Positions 44,525 to 52,463 of a stretch of 64,000 bases of DNA are shown in pieces. Location of the stretch: NCBI RefSeq assembly GCF_900176485.1, contig NZ_FWYD01000015.1, positions 20,093 through 84,092 on the forward strand, given 5' to 3'. How positions within the stretch are numbered: the first letter of the stretch is position 1; each line of letters begins with the position of its first letter. The notes beneath the pieces are model-generated. The model worked only from the letters and a program-made list of their open reading frames with translations. It did not search any database and was not told the origin of the DNA. The position numbers and the translations under genes were made by a program. This DNA is from Primorskyibacter flagellatus. Lineage in GTDB: Bacteria; Pseudomonadota; Alphaproteobacteria; Rhodobacterales; Rhodobacteraceae.

Positions 44525-44847
44525 GGTGCCGTGACAGCCTAAAAATTACCATAATCATGATTACGCGATTATTGGTCGACCCCAAATTTTCCGTGTAGAA
44601 TTCGCCCTCTACCACCTCCCTGTGGGCGATACCCTGGCGGTACCGGAACCTCTCTCCGGTGCCGCCCTTTCCTGAAAGAACGATTGAACGGCCCATAATG
44701 TTTGCGAGACGGATCATCACGTGACCTGCGTTTCGGCAGGCATTCCATTCCGGCGATCTCGCGCCATCCCAAGATTTCTTCTCTGCACTTCCGAATGTAA
44801 CATATATCGCGTGGCGATATTTCGCGCATCGTGTCCGTTTCAACGGC
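44525..44847. other. 323-bp junction region between the metabolic island and the transfer region
   Basis: No plausible gene is seen; the minus-strand frame 44445-44879 runs into the thiolase and is composition-biased. A 12-base palindrome, TAATCATGATTA, lies at 44552-44563, 28 bases after the thiolase stop, and the regulator operator lies at 44804-44820. The middle part (44600-44750) is GC-rich and might be decayed coding DNA, but I cannot name its source. Confidence 0.45.
44804..44820. promoter_or_regulatory. perfect palindrome upstream of the XRE regulator (operator)
   Basis: ATATCGC and GCGATAT match perfectly around GTG, a 17-base dyad ending 28 bases before the regulator's ATG. Small XRE repressors typically bind such a dyad and repress themselves. 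Confidence 0.65.
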
Positions 44848-45057
44848 ATGAACTTGCGGGACCGTGTAGCACTAAACATCCAGGAATTGAGACGCGCCCG
44901 CAGCCTCAGCCAGGAGGAGCTTGCTCATCGGGCCGATGTGAGTCGCGGCCATATGGGCAAGCTCGAGAACGCCAAGTTCGCGGCCTCCCTCGACCTTCTC
45001 GAACGTATCGCCAAAGCACTGAACGTAGATCCAGCAGAGCTCTTCACAAAACGCTAG
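44848..45057 (+). CDS. XRE-family helix-turn-helix regulator
   Basis: This 69-residue protein is one compact HTH domain: LNIQELRRARSLSQEELAHRADVSRGHMGKLENAKFAASLDLLERIAKALNVDPAELF. It is the size of stand-alone regulators of plasmid transfer or phage-like modules. A perfect dyad sits just upstream, so autoregulation is likely. It may govern the VirB operon that begins about 1 kb downstream. Confidence 0.85.
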   Translation: MNLRDRVALNIQELRRARSLSQEELAHRADVSRGHMGKLENAKFAASLDLLERIAKALNVDPAELFTKR

Positions 45058-45133
45058 CCAGTTTTTGCCAGCCCCTGATGCGTCCTGGAGCGGAACGTCT
45101 CAAGAGGTAGTCAAATGGAGTGCAGAGAGTTCG

Positions 45134-45334
45134 ATGGGTAAGAAGAAGACAGGCTGGCCCTTCCAGAACGGGTTTCTGAACGACGGTGCGCAGGAGATTC
45201 ACCTGTTCACCGATTACCGTTGGAATGATGGCTCGGTGAGCCGCCGCTGGCATGTCGATCCAGAACGCTTTGATGCTTGTCTGGTCGAGCTTCGCCCAGT
45301 TTCCCTGAAGGCATCAGACCGTTCGGATCAGTAG
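45134..45334 (+). CDS. small uncharacterised protein
   Basis: A 66-residue frame, starting MGKKKTGWPFQNGFLNDGAQ and ending KASDRSDQ. The composition looks like a real, soluble protein, but I do not recognise it. The start ATG 45134 is preceded by AGAGAG. It follows the XRE regulator and its end overlaps the 3' end of the convergent exported-protein gene by seven bases. Moderate certainty that it is expressed. Confidence 0.55.
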   Translation: MGKKKTGWPFQNGFLNDGAQEIHLFTDYRWNDGSVSRRWHVDPERFDACLVELRPVSLKASDRSDQ

Positions 45335-45906
45335 GAGAACCACTCCGAGTGGCCCATGTTGCCCTCGTAGTCGCCGTATTCAACCATGATACTGCGCAAA
45401 TAGAAGTACGAGGAACCTCCGCCGGTCGGATAGGCGATCTCCTGACCGCCTTCCGATACGAATGCCTCGGGCCAGGGCGTGTGGGATCGGTAGACCCGCT
45501 GGATGTACCGGCAGGTGCGGTTCTCTCGGTCGCAGGAACGGAGAGACCAGTCCCAATACTGTTCACCTCCCCTTTCTCTATAGGCTTGACCGGTGAACCA
45601 GATCACATGGGTGCGGTTCAGCCATTCGTATTCGGGCAGAGTGGTGTCGAGCTCGCCCTCCCCGCCGGGCCCGCCCAGCTCGACCGGCACATGTGCGAAG
45701 GTGCAGACCCCGAAGGGCGGCAGGCTCGGCCAGGGCGTGATGCGGCGGATCATAGTGCGATAGGCCCGTGCACAGACTGCGCTCGGGGGGAAGCCGCCAG
45801 CCATGCAGAGCATGATGGCGCAGTCGATGTCATAGGCCTGCGCCTTCCCCGGGGCTCCGAACACCGCCATCACCCCCATCGCCGCTGCCATCGCCTGTCG
45901 CTTCAT
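45328..45906 (-). CDS. exported conjugation-region protein of unknown function
   Basis: This 192-residue protein has a signal peptide (MKRQAMAAAMGVMAVFGAPGKAQA, cleavage after AQA) and a mature part rich in Trp, Tyr and Cys (CAIMLCMAGGFPPSAVCARAY, then CDRENRTCRYIQRVYRSH). The paired cysteines suggest disulphides in the periplasm. It is divergent from the VirB operon and shares its promoter region. ATG 45906 has GGGAGAG upstream. Function is unknown. Confidence 0.75.
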   Translation of the reverse strand: MKRQAMAAAMGVMAVFGAPGKAQAYDIDCAIMLCMAGGFPPSAVCARAYRTMIRRITPWPSLPPFGVCTFAHVPVELGGPGGEGELDTTLPEYEWLNRTHVIWFTGQAYRERGGEQYWDWSLRSCDRENRTCRYIQRVYRSHTPWPEAFVSEGGQEIAYPTGGGSSYFYLRSIMVEYGDYEGNMGHSEWFSY

Positions 45907-46038
45907 GTCGCTCTCCCGCAAAAGTTGCGCAGACTATCGCGCAATATGTATTTTTCTGCAATATGTCGTATTGACTCCATATGACTTTATGGCCTTAGTG
46001 TCGTGCAGTAGAAGGGCTCTCGTGGGGAGAGTCCGAAC
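45907..46038. promoter_or_regulatory. divergent control region of the VirB operon
   Basis: This 132-bp gap lies between the divergent exported-protein gene and the first VirB-operon gene. It holds a dyad TTGCGC-N8-GCGCAA at 45925-45944, two direct copies of GCAATATGT at 45941 and 45958, and TTGACT at 45971. The motif TATCGCG also occurs in the operator at 44804, so the XRE regulator might bind both. Promoter -10 elements are not clear. Confidence 0.5.
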
Positions 46039-46353
46039 ATGCCGATAGCGCGCAACCAGATCCTGATCACCATCGATGGTGTCAAAGACCTGTCCGAACA
46101 GGGCATCGCGTTCCGCTGCCGGTATGAACTCGTGGGGTTCACGGACGATGGCAAGCCGCGCTACCAGTGCATCTACCTGCGCGAGGGTGAGCCGGAAGCC
46201 ATTCTGGTCTCGACCCGGATCACCCCGCACGGGCCTGAGCCGCGGTATTTCAACATATGGCCAGGGCTCTTCAAACATCATCTCGAGTTCGGTGACGGGC
46301 GCGATCTGCGCTTTGGTCCTGACTACAGCATCACCCTCGAGGAGCGCGGCTGA
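46039..46353 (+). CDS. small protein leading the VirB operon
   Basis: This 104-residue protein (IARNQILITIDGVKDLSEQGIAFRCRYELVGFTDDGKPRY) has a beta-rich, soluble appearance and no signal peptide. GGGGAG lies about nine bases before ATG 46039. It is the first gene of the transfer operon and unlike any VirB component I know. The overlapping minus-strand frame 45934-46380 is judged a shadow. Confidence 0.65.
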   Translation: MPIARNQILITIDGVKDLSEQGIAFRCRYELVGFTDDGKPRYQCIYLREGEPEAILVSTRITPHGPEPRYFNIWPGLFKHHLEFGDGRDLRFGPDYSITLEERG

Positions 46354-46432
46354 CGTTATCGCCTTCGGCCGCGACGGCACAGCCCGGACTTCGGGCTGGA
46401 CCTTTCACGGTGAGCGCCCTGCCTGGGCTGGT

Positions 46433-46990
46433 TTGGAACATAGCGCTGAAGCCGAGGTCGTTCTGGCCTCGTTGGACGCCACGCCGCCTTCCAGTCGCGA
46501 CGACACCCTCTCCCTGATCCGCACGACTGCCGTCCGCCACCAGGGGAACCGTGCCCTGCGGCAGGTCAGCCTTGATGCGGACGACTGGCAAATTCTGTTC
46601 CGCGCCCTGGTCGAGGCTGAAAGCAGCTACAACCCGACCGCCGTCAGCCCGAAGGATGCCTATGGTCTTGGCCAGCTGATGCCGGATACTGCCCGTGCGC
46701 TCGGCGTCGATCCGCGCGATCCCTCCCAGAACCTCGACGGCGCGGCGCGGTATCTGCTCGCACAACTCGGAACGTTCAAGGACATCGACTTGGCGCTCGC
46801 GGCCTACAATGCCGGACCGCACCGGGTGGTCGAGTATTCCGGCATCCCGCCTTTCATCGAGACCCGCGACTACATCGCGCGCATCCACCGGATCCGGTCC
46901 CGACTTGCGGGTACACCTGTTTCCGCGCCGGACATCCGCGTCGCAGACCGGGTTCCAGCCCGCGCGCCGGTCCTCATCGATCTTCAGTAA
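46433..46990 (+). CDS. virB1: VirB1-like lytic transglycosylase (start uncertain)
   Basis: A transglycosylase SLT domain occupies the second half: LFRALVEAESSYNPTAVSPKDAYGLGQLMPDTARALGVDP (catalytic Glu in EAESSYN), then AARYLLAQLG and ALAAYNAGPHRVVEYSGIPPFIETRDYI. It would open peptidoglycan for the transfer apparatus. The only start codon between the upstream gene and the domain in this frame is TTG 46433, and it gives no signal peptide. A neighbouring frame looks more hydrophobic (VSALPGLVWNIAL), so a frameshift in the leader is possible. Confidence 0.75.
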   Translation: MEHSAEAEVVLASLDATPPSSRDDTLSLIRTTAVRHQGNRALRQVSLDADDWQILFRALVEAESSYNPTAVSPKDAYGLGQLMPDTARALGVDPRDPSQNLDGAARYLLAQLGTFKDIDLALAAYNAGPHRVVEYSGIPPFIETRDYIARIHRIRSRLAGTPVSAPDIRVADRVPARAPVLIDLQ

Positions 46991-47006
46991 AACAAGGGAA
47001 CTTCGC

Positions 47007-47288
47007 ATGCTTCGACATCGCCTCAGCCGCCTCTTGCCTGCCACCACAACCTTGGCGGCTCTCGCAAGCCCTGCCTTCGCGCAGGACTTGTCGCCGATCC
47101 AGACCATGCTGGAAACCGTCGAGGCCGCGCTGACCGGTCCGATTGGGATCGCGGTTGCCACACTCGCCGTCATCGGCACTGGTTTCATGTGCATGATGGG
47201 GCGGCTGAACTGGGGCTGGTTCGCCTCGGTCATCATCGGGATCGTGCTGATCTTCTCGGCCGGCACCATCGTCGACGGCTTCTCCTGA
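47007..47288 (+). CDS. virB2: VirB2-family pilin
   Basis: This 93-residue protein has a signal peptide (about residues 1-26, ending AFAQ) and two hydrophobic segments (PIGIAVATLAVIGTGFMCM; WGWFASVIIGIVLIFSAG), the layout of a TrbC/VirB2 pilin. It would polymerise into the conjugative pilus. AAGGGAA precedes ATG 47007. It sits between the transglycosylase and VirB3. Confidence 0.88.
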   Translation: MLRHRLSRLLPATTTLAALASPAFAQDLSPIQTMLETVEAALTGPIGIAVATLAVIGTGFMCMMGRLNWGWFASVIIGIVLIFSAGTIVDGFS

Positions 47289-47303
47289 GGTTGGAGAATA
47301 GAG

Positions 47304-47582
47304 TTGGCAGAACGATCCCCCCTTTTTCTGGGCCTCGCCCGACCGCCCAAGTATCTGGGCCTCCCTGTCGGATACCTCGTGGTGCTGGCGACCGGGGTCG
47401 TTCTGCCGTTCATCTGGACCAAGTCCATGGTCTTCTTCCTGATCGGCCTCGTCGCCTATCCGATCCTCTGGTTCGTCGCCGACCGCGAGCCGCATTTCTT
47501 CGAGGTCCTGCGCGTTTCCTACGGCTCGGTGCGCCCGACGAAGAACCGCGCCCTGCATGGAGGCGACAGCTTTGGCGCTTGA
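47304..47582 (+). CDS. virB3: VirB3-family protein
   Basis: This 92-residue protein has one or two membrane segments (LGLPVGYLVVLATGVVLPF; MVFFLIGLVAYPILWFVAD) and the charged end DREPHFFEVLRVSY typical of VirB3. It starts at TTG 47304 with GGAG upstream. It is the inner-membrane partner of VirB4 and overlaps its start. Confidence 0.88.
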   Translation: MAERSPLFLGLARPPKYLGLPVGYLVVLATGVVLPFIWTKSMVFFLIGLVAYPILWFVADREPHFFEVLRVSYGSVRPTKNRALHGGDSFGA

Positions 47583-49950
47583 TGCGGGCACACTTTCCAC
47601 TCACGGAACCGCTCTGCTTCAGGCTGGCGGCGGGGAGTTCGCGCGGGAGAGCTATCTCGCTGATCACCTGCCGTATTTCGCGCTTGCCGATGACGATGTG
47701 ATGGTGCTGCGCGAGGGCGATCTGATGGCGACCCTGCGCCTTGATGGTCTGAACCCGATGACCAGCGAAGACGCACGGCTCGATGCGCTCAAGCGCGCGG
47801 TTGCCGCCATCGTCGCCCAGACCGGCAATGCCTTCGGCTTTTACATCCACCGCATCTCCGTGCCACAGGATCTGGGGATGCGCCCCATCGAGGGCGACAG
47901 CTTCGCCGCCGCGATAGATGCCCGCTGGCAGGCCCATGTGAAAGACCTGCGCCCGGCCAAGCGCCAACTCTATCTCAGCGTGATCCGGCGCCCCGATATC
48001 TCCGCGCGCATTCCATTCCTTCGGACGCTGGCCCGCAAAGCCTGGGTCAAGGACCGCGCGACGCGCCTGCAGGAGCTGAACGAGGTCATGGGCTTTTTCG
48101 AGGTGGCTCTGTCTTCGGCCAACCCTGTGCGCCTGACCCGCACGGGTGGTGAATGGCTGGGCTATCTAAACACGCTGAACGCGGGCAGCTTCTCCCCCAT
48201 AGCCTTCGGACAAAGCGCTCTGCCTCTTTCACATATTTTGAGCAATTGCCGCGCGACCTTCGACGGCGACGTCGTCACCCTGACCGACGCCGTGACTGGG
48301 CGGGTCAAATACGGCGCGCTCTTTTCGATGAAGACCTACCCGGCATTGACCGATGTGACGCTGCTCGACGCGCTCGACCTGCCGCTCGACATCGTGCTCA
48401 CGAACTCCTTCAGCCCGATCCCGAACAACATCATGGCCGAACGCATCCAGCGCATCATCCGCCAGATGCAGGCCTCCGACGATGCGGCCGTCTCCCTGCG
48501 CGAACAATTGGGCCAGGCTGCCGACGACCAGGAGGCAGGACGCATCGCCTTCGGGGACCATCACCTCTCCATCGCGGTCTACGCGCCGGACCGCGACACG
48601 CTCGAACGGGCCGCCGCCCAGATCAAACGCGTGGGTCAGGAGATCATGTCCGTCATCGTGCGCGAGAACATGGCGCTGAAAGCCACCTACTTCGCACAAT
48701 CCCCCGGCAATTTCGGCTACCGCGCTCGCAAGACGCCGATTTCCTCCATCAATTTCGCCGACTTCGCAGCTCTGCATGGTAGCGTCGAAGGACGCGGTCC
48801 TGATCAGTCGCCCTGGGGTCAGACCATTTCGGTCCTGCCCACGGTCGGCACCTCTGGTTATCGCTTCAATTTCCACGAGGCGGGAGCCCCAGGCAAGGAA
48901 CCGACCGTTGGCCATACGCTGGTTCTGGGGCGCACCGGGACCGGCAAGACGCTCACCACTGCCTTTCTCGCAGCGCAGGCGCAGCGGGTCGGCGCACGGC
49001 TTTTCTTCTTCGACAAGGATCGCGGCCTGGAGATGGCCGTGCGCGCCCTCGGCGGGCGCTATAACGAAATCCGGGCTGGCGTGCCGACAGGTCTGAACCC
49101 GCTCGCCACCGAAACCGACGAGCGCGGCCGCGCCTGGCTCTCGGACTGGCTTGCGACACTTCTCACACGGAATGGCACGCTCTCGGGCGAGCAATCCCGC
49201 CATATCCAAAGCGCGGTCGGCCAGAACGCCGATGCGGGGGCGGCGCTGCAGCGTTTCGCCAGTTTCGAGACCCTGTTCCAGTCACTCGATGATGATGGCG
49301 AGCTGCAATCCCGCGTTGCCGAATGGGCCCCCGGCGGGCGCTATGGCTGGGTGTTCGACGAGCCCGAGCGCGGCGCGGGCCTCAAGCTCACGGGCGACAT
49401 CGTCGGGTTTGATATGACCGAGATCCTCGACATGACGACCGAGCGCATGGCGGTACTCTCCTACATCTTCCGCCAGATCGAACGCGTGGTCGAAGACCGC
49501 CGTCCCACCATCATCGTGCTCGACGAAGCGTGGAAGCTCTTGGACGATCCGTATTTCGGGGCGCGGCTGGAAAACTGGCTGGTGACGCTTCGCAAGATGA
49601 ACTGCGTCGTCATCATGATGACGCAGTATCCGAGCCAGTTGCGCGACAGCCGCGTCGGCAAAACCATCGTCGAGACGGTGCCGACGCAGATCCTCTTCCC
49701 GAACGATCGCGCCACCGTCTCCGATTACGATTTTCTCCGCGTCAACGCCAAGGAGGCTGCCCTTCTCGTGCAGCCGACCATCGGCCAGCGCATCGCGCTT
49801 ATCCGCTCGGCGGGCGACAGCGTCTTCGTCGATGCCGATCTCTCCGCACTTGGCGACCTCCTTCCCATCCTTGGCGGCGGCGCCACTGGCGAGGCCCGCG
49901 TGCCTGCCGATTGGCGCGCCAATCCCGATTTCTGGAGACATGTGATATGA
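47572..49950 (+). CDS. virB4: VirB4-family conjugation ATPase
   Basis: This 792-residue ATPase (797 residues if ATG 47557 is used) has Walker A GRTGTGKTLTTAF and Walker B IIVLDEAWKLLDDPYFGARL, preceded by the VirB4 N-terminal domain. It powers pilus biogenesis and substrate transfer at the inner membrane. TTG 47572 is preceded by GGAGG with an 8-base gap and overlaps virB3 by 11 bases; ATG 47557 lacks a good ribosome site. Intact. Confidence 0.93.
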   Translation: MALDAGTLSTHGTALLQAGGGEFARESYLADHLPYFALADDDVMVLREGDLMATLRLDGLNPMTSEDARLDALKRAVAAIVAQTGNAFGFYIHRISVPQDLGMRPIEGDSFAAAIDARWQAHVKDLRPAKRQLYLSVIRRPDISARIPFLRTLARKAWVKDRATRLQELNEVMGFFEVALSSANPVRLTRTGGEWLGYLNTLNAGSFSPIAFGQSALPLSHILSNCRATFDGDVVTLTDAVTGRVKYGALFSMKTYPALTDVTLLDALDLPLDIVLTNSFSPIPNNIMAERIQRIIRQMQASDDAAVSLREQLGQAADDQEAGRIAFGDHHLSIAVYAPDRDTLERAAAQIKRVGQEIMSVIVRENMALKATYFAQSPGNFGYRARKTPISSINFADFAALHGSVEGRGPDQSPWGQTISVLPTVGTSGYRFNFHEAGAPGKEPTVGHTLVLGRTGTGKTLTTAFLAAQAQRVGARLFFFDKDRGLEMAVRALGGRYNEIRAGVPTGLNPLATETDERGRAWLSDWLATLLTRNGTLSGEQSRHIQSAVGQNADAGAALQRFASFETLFQSLDDDGELQSRVAEWAPGGRYGWVFDEPERGAGLKLTGDIVGFDMTEILDMTTERMAVLSYIFRQIERVVEDRRPTIIVLDEAWKLLDDPYFGARLENWLVTLRKMNCVVIMMTQYPSQLRDSRVGKTIVETVPTQILFPNDRATVSDYDFLRVNAKEAALLVQPTIGQRIALIRSAGDSVFVDADLSALGDLLPILGGGATGEARVPADWRANPDFWRHVI

Positions 49951-50156
49951 GTTCGAAACCCCTCCTCGCGCTTTGCGCCGCCGCGAGCCTTCTTTCCGCT
50001 TGCGAGAAATACACCGAGAAAACCTCGCCCTGTTTCGGACGCAATGGCGAGCCGCAAGTGACGCGGTCCGCCCTGTCCTTCTCGACCATGGGCGCACCGG
50101 TGCAGGAGACGGCCAAGCCTGACTGCACCTTCGAGCCCCTGCCCCGTTCGGAATGA
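49947..50156 (+). CDS. conjugation lipoprotein (VirB7-like)
   Basis: This 69-residue protein has a lipoprotein signal (LLALCAAASLLSACEK, lipobox LSAC) and a short mature part with three cysteines. A small lipoprotein inside a VirB operon is the position of VirB7, the outer-membrane anchor of the core complex. The match is by position and lipobox only. ATGA couples it to virB4, and the next gene is coupled in the same way. Confidence 0.7.
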   Translation: MSSKPLLALCAAASLLSACEKYTEKTSPCFGRNGEPQVTRSALSFSTMGAPVQETAKPDCTFEPLPRSE

Positions 50157-51265
50157 GCCGCGCCGCGATCATATCCGCCGGGCTCTGCCTCGGCCTCAGC
50201 GCCCTGCCTGCGCATGCCCAGGGCGTGCCGACACAGGACAATTCCGCGATCGGTCGCGCCATCGCCCGGGTGAGGGCATTGGCCGAGGATCTAAGCGTCC
50301 AGCAGGACAAGGATCGGACCGAGTCCACGCTGGCGGATGTGCAGGCCGACCAGCTGCGCGTCCTCGAGGAAATGACCGCTGCCATTACCGGGCCTGGCTT
50401 CGACATCCGTGCGCTCGAGGGCAATGCGGATTTCGGGGTGGCGGCGGTCTATCCCAATACCGATCCAAGCCCGATGAACAGCCGCCTCTTCGGCGAGGGC
50501 CGCGAGACGGTCGAGATGATGATCGTCGAGGTCGCCGGCGAGTTCGCAGGCGCGCCCGGTGTGGCCCGCGCCGGTCTCTCGGCCACCCAGTGGCGCTGCC
50601 TCTTCCAGGCTCTGATTAAACAGGAGAGTCGCTTCAACGTCGCCGCTGAAAGCCCGGTCGGGGCTTATGGCCTGACCCAGCTCATGCCTGGCACCGCCTC
50701 CGATCTCGGCGTCGACCGCTATGACGTGAAAGACAACCTCCGCGGCGGCGCGCGCTATATCACCACCCAGCTCAACCGCTTCGGCAACATACCCCATGCG
50801 CTCGCGGCCTATAACGCGGGGCCGGGTCGGGTCATCGAATACGGGGGCGTGCCGCCCTTTGCCGAGACCCAAGGCTATGTGCGCAACATCTCGAAATTCT
50901 ACAACGAATACCTCGCTGTGGTGGGCGGTGCCGACGCGCTTGGCACGCTCTCGCCCTCGGATTTTGCGCTCGCCGAATATGCCAGCATCTCCGAGGCGGG
51001 CGTCTATTACGCCGCCGACAGTTCGGCAACGACCGAGCAAGTGATCAACCGCCTCCGCGCGATCATCCTGCAGATCGATGCGCAACCCAATGCCAAGGCG
51101 GCCTGGGAACTCAACACCTACGCCAAGGCCGAGATTGGCCGCATCCTCAACCTTCGCGTCCGGCTGATGGCCGCCAACCAGCAGCGCGAGGCGGTCTATG
51201 CGCAGCACCTCGTCGCAGACCGGTTGGCGGAGCGCGACTTCATGCAGATGGGAGTTCCCGAATGA
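50153..51265 (+). CDS. second lytic transglycosylase of the VirB operon
   Basis: This 370-residue protein has a signal peptide (ending PAHAQG) and a helical N-terminal part to about residue 140. The SLT domain follows (LFQALIKQESRFNVAAESPVGAYGLTQLMPGTASDLGVDRYD; AARYITTQLNRFGNIPHALAAYNAGPGRVIEYGGVPPF), with the catalytic Glu in KQESRF. The C-terminal 110 residues are helical and resemble a VirB5-type coiled coil. It is a duplicate function relative to the smaller virB1-like gene at 46433. ATGA overlap with the preceding lipoprotein. Confidence 0.85.
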   Translation: MSRAAIISAGLCLGLSALPAHAQGVPTQDNSAIGRAIARVRALAEDLSVQQDKDRTESTLADVQADQLRVLEEMTAAITGPGFDIRALEGNADFGVAAVYPNTDPSPMNSRLFGEGRETVEMMIVEVAGEFAGAPGVARAGLSATQWRCLFQALIKQESRFNVAAESPVGAYGLTQLMPGTASDLGVDRYDVKDNLRGGARYITTQLNRFGNIPHALAAYNAGPGRVIEYGGVPPFAETQGYVRNISKFYNEYLAVVGGADALGTLSPSDFALAEYASISEAGVYYAADSSATTEQVINRLRAIILQIDAQPNAKAAWELNTYAKAEIGRILNLRVRLMAANQQREAVYAQHLVADRLAERDFMQMGVPE

Positions 51266-52029
51266 GACAGCTTCTCCTGACCGTGGCCGCGGTCGCCACA
51301 CTCGGGTTTACCTCGCCCGCAACGGCCCAGGGCGTCCCAACCTTTGATGGCTCGCAGCTTGGTCAACTCGTGGCGCAGCTCGAACACATGGCCGAGGACC
51401 TGAATGTCCAGATGCAGCAGCTCGCCACAATGCGGCTGGAACTGGAAACCCAGCTCTCGCAGCTCACGAACCTCGAGGCGCAACTGACCTCGCTCATTGA
51501 AGGCAGCGGGCTCGGAGAACTCTTCGCCACGGTCGAAGAATTCCGAGCGCTGCGCGGCAAGCTGGTGGCGCCCCTCAATACCGCACAATCGCTGGCAAGC
51601 GGCGATTTTCTCAGCGGCTTCAATCCGGGTGCAGAACTCTCGGCCTCGGTCGAACGGGTGCTTTCGGGCAGCGGGTTTACTTCGGAACGCCTGAGCACGC
51701 TTTCTGGCTCGGATGAGCCCGCCGATAACCGCATCGCCGCTTCCGCCGGGGCCAGCGCCATGCTCTCCGTCGCGGCACAGGAAAGCCACGAAGAAGCGGG
51801 CCAAAGCCTTGAGCGGCTCGAGACCATGGTCGGGCTCATCGACGATCAGGACGGGCTGAAGGCTGCCGTCGATCTCAACACCCGCGTCACCGCCGAGCTT
51901 GGCATCATCCTGACCCAGATTTGGCGGCTGGAAGCGGCGCAAGGCGTGAGTGCCGGCCAGCTTGGCGTTGTCGATGCCGCGACCCTCGCGGATGAGCGCA
52001 AGTTCCGCTCGATGGCGGTGGATCCATGA
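51262..52029 (+). CDS. virB5: VirB5-like minor pilin
   Basis: This 255-residue protein has a signal peptide (MRQLLLTVAAVATLGFTSPATAQG) and a long coiled-coil (about residues 30-80, LVAQLEHMAEDLNVQMQQLATMRLELETQLSQL), followed by a helical body. The shape matches the VirB5/TrbJ tip pilin, and the position between VirB4 and VirB6 agrees. Sequence similarity of this family is low, so the name rests mostly on architecture. Confidence 0.75.
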   Translation: MRQLLLTVAAVATLGFTSPATAQGVPTFDGSQLGQLVAQLEHMAEDLNVQMQQLATMRLELETQLSQLTNLEAQLTSLIEGSGLGELFATVEEFRALRGKLVAPLNTAQSLASGDFLSGFNPGAELSASVERVLSGSGFTSERLSTLSGSDEPADNRIAASAGASAMLSVAAQESHEEAGQSLERLETMVGLIDDQDGLKAAVDLNTRVTAELGIILTQIWRLEAAQGVSAGQLGVVDAATLADERKFRSMAVDP

Positions 52030-52463
52030 GGCAAACCATGACCCGCAGCTTGGCTCCAGGCCGGGCGCTCGGTCTCGCCGCCCTTGTCTTGAGCATCCTG
52101 CACAATGCTGCGTCGGCCCAGACCCCGAGCACGAACCCTTCCGGCGACACGCCCTTCAACTCGATGGCCATCGCGCGGGATCAAACGGATGAATGTCGTG
52201 TTCCGAAACCCCCTACCGATCTGGCCGAAACCGCCTATCTGCGCAATGGCTACCGCGCGATCTTGCGCATCCTGATTGCCGAAGAGGCGCTCGCTTCGGA
52301 AACCTGCACCTGCCTGCTGGATCAGTTCGCCTGGGATCAGGCGCTTGCCGCCCTGCCCCGGTTCCAGACCTCGGACAACCCGCGCCTGCCCTTCAACGTG
52401 CTCGAGCTCTACGCCAAGGCGGACGCGCTCGAGGCGCAAGTTGTGGAGGCCTGTGCGGAGTAA
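52026..52463 (+). CDS. exported conjugation protein of unknown function
   Basis: This 145-residue protein has a signal peptide (MTRSLAPGRALGLAALVLSILHNAASAQ, counting from ATG 52038) and four cysteines in the mature part, two of them as CTC (ASETCTCLLDQF). ATGA couples its start at 52026 to virB5. It contains no family I can name. Position suggests a periplasmic accessory of the transfer channel. Confidence 0.7.
   Translation: MRQTMTRSLAPGRALGLAALVLSILHNAASAQTPSTNPSGDTPFNSMAIARDQTDECRVPKPPTDLAETAYLRNGYRAILRILIAEEALASETCTCLLDQFAWDQALAALPRFQTSDNPRLPFNVLELYAKADALEAQVVEACAE

Noticed and set aside
44445..44879. 144-residue frame on the minus strand
   Set aside because: Runs into the thiolase gene and over the regulator's operator; no family resemblance.
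45934..46380. 148-residue frame on the minus strand
   Set aside because: Overlaps the better-supported plus-strand gene at 46039-46353 and covers the promoter region of the VirB operon.
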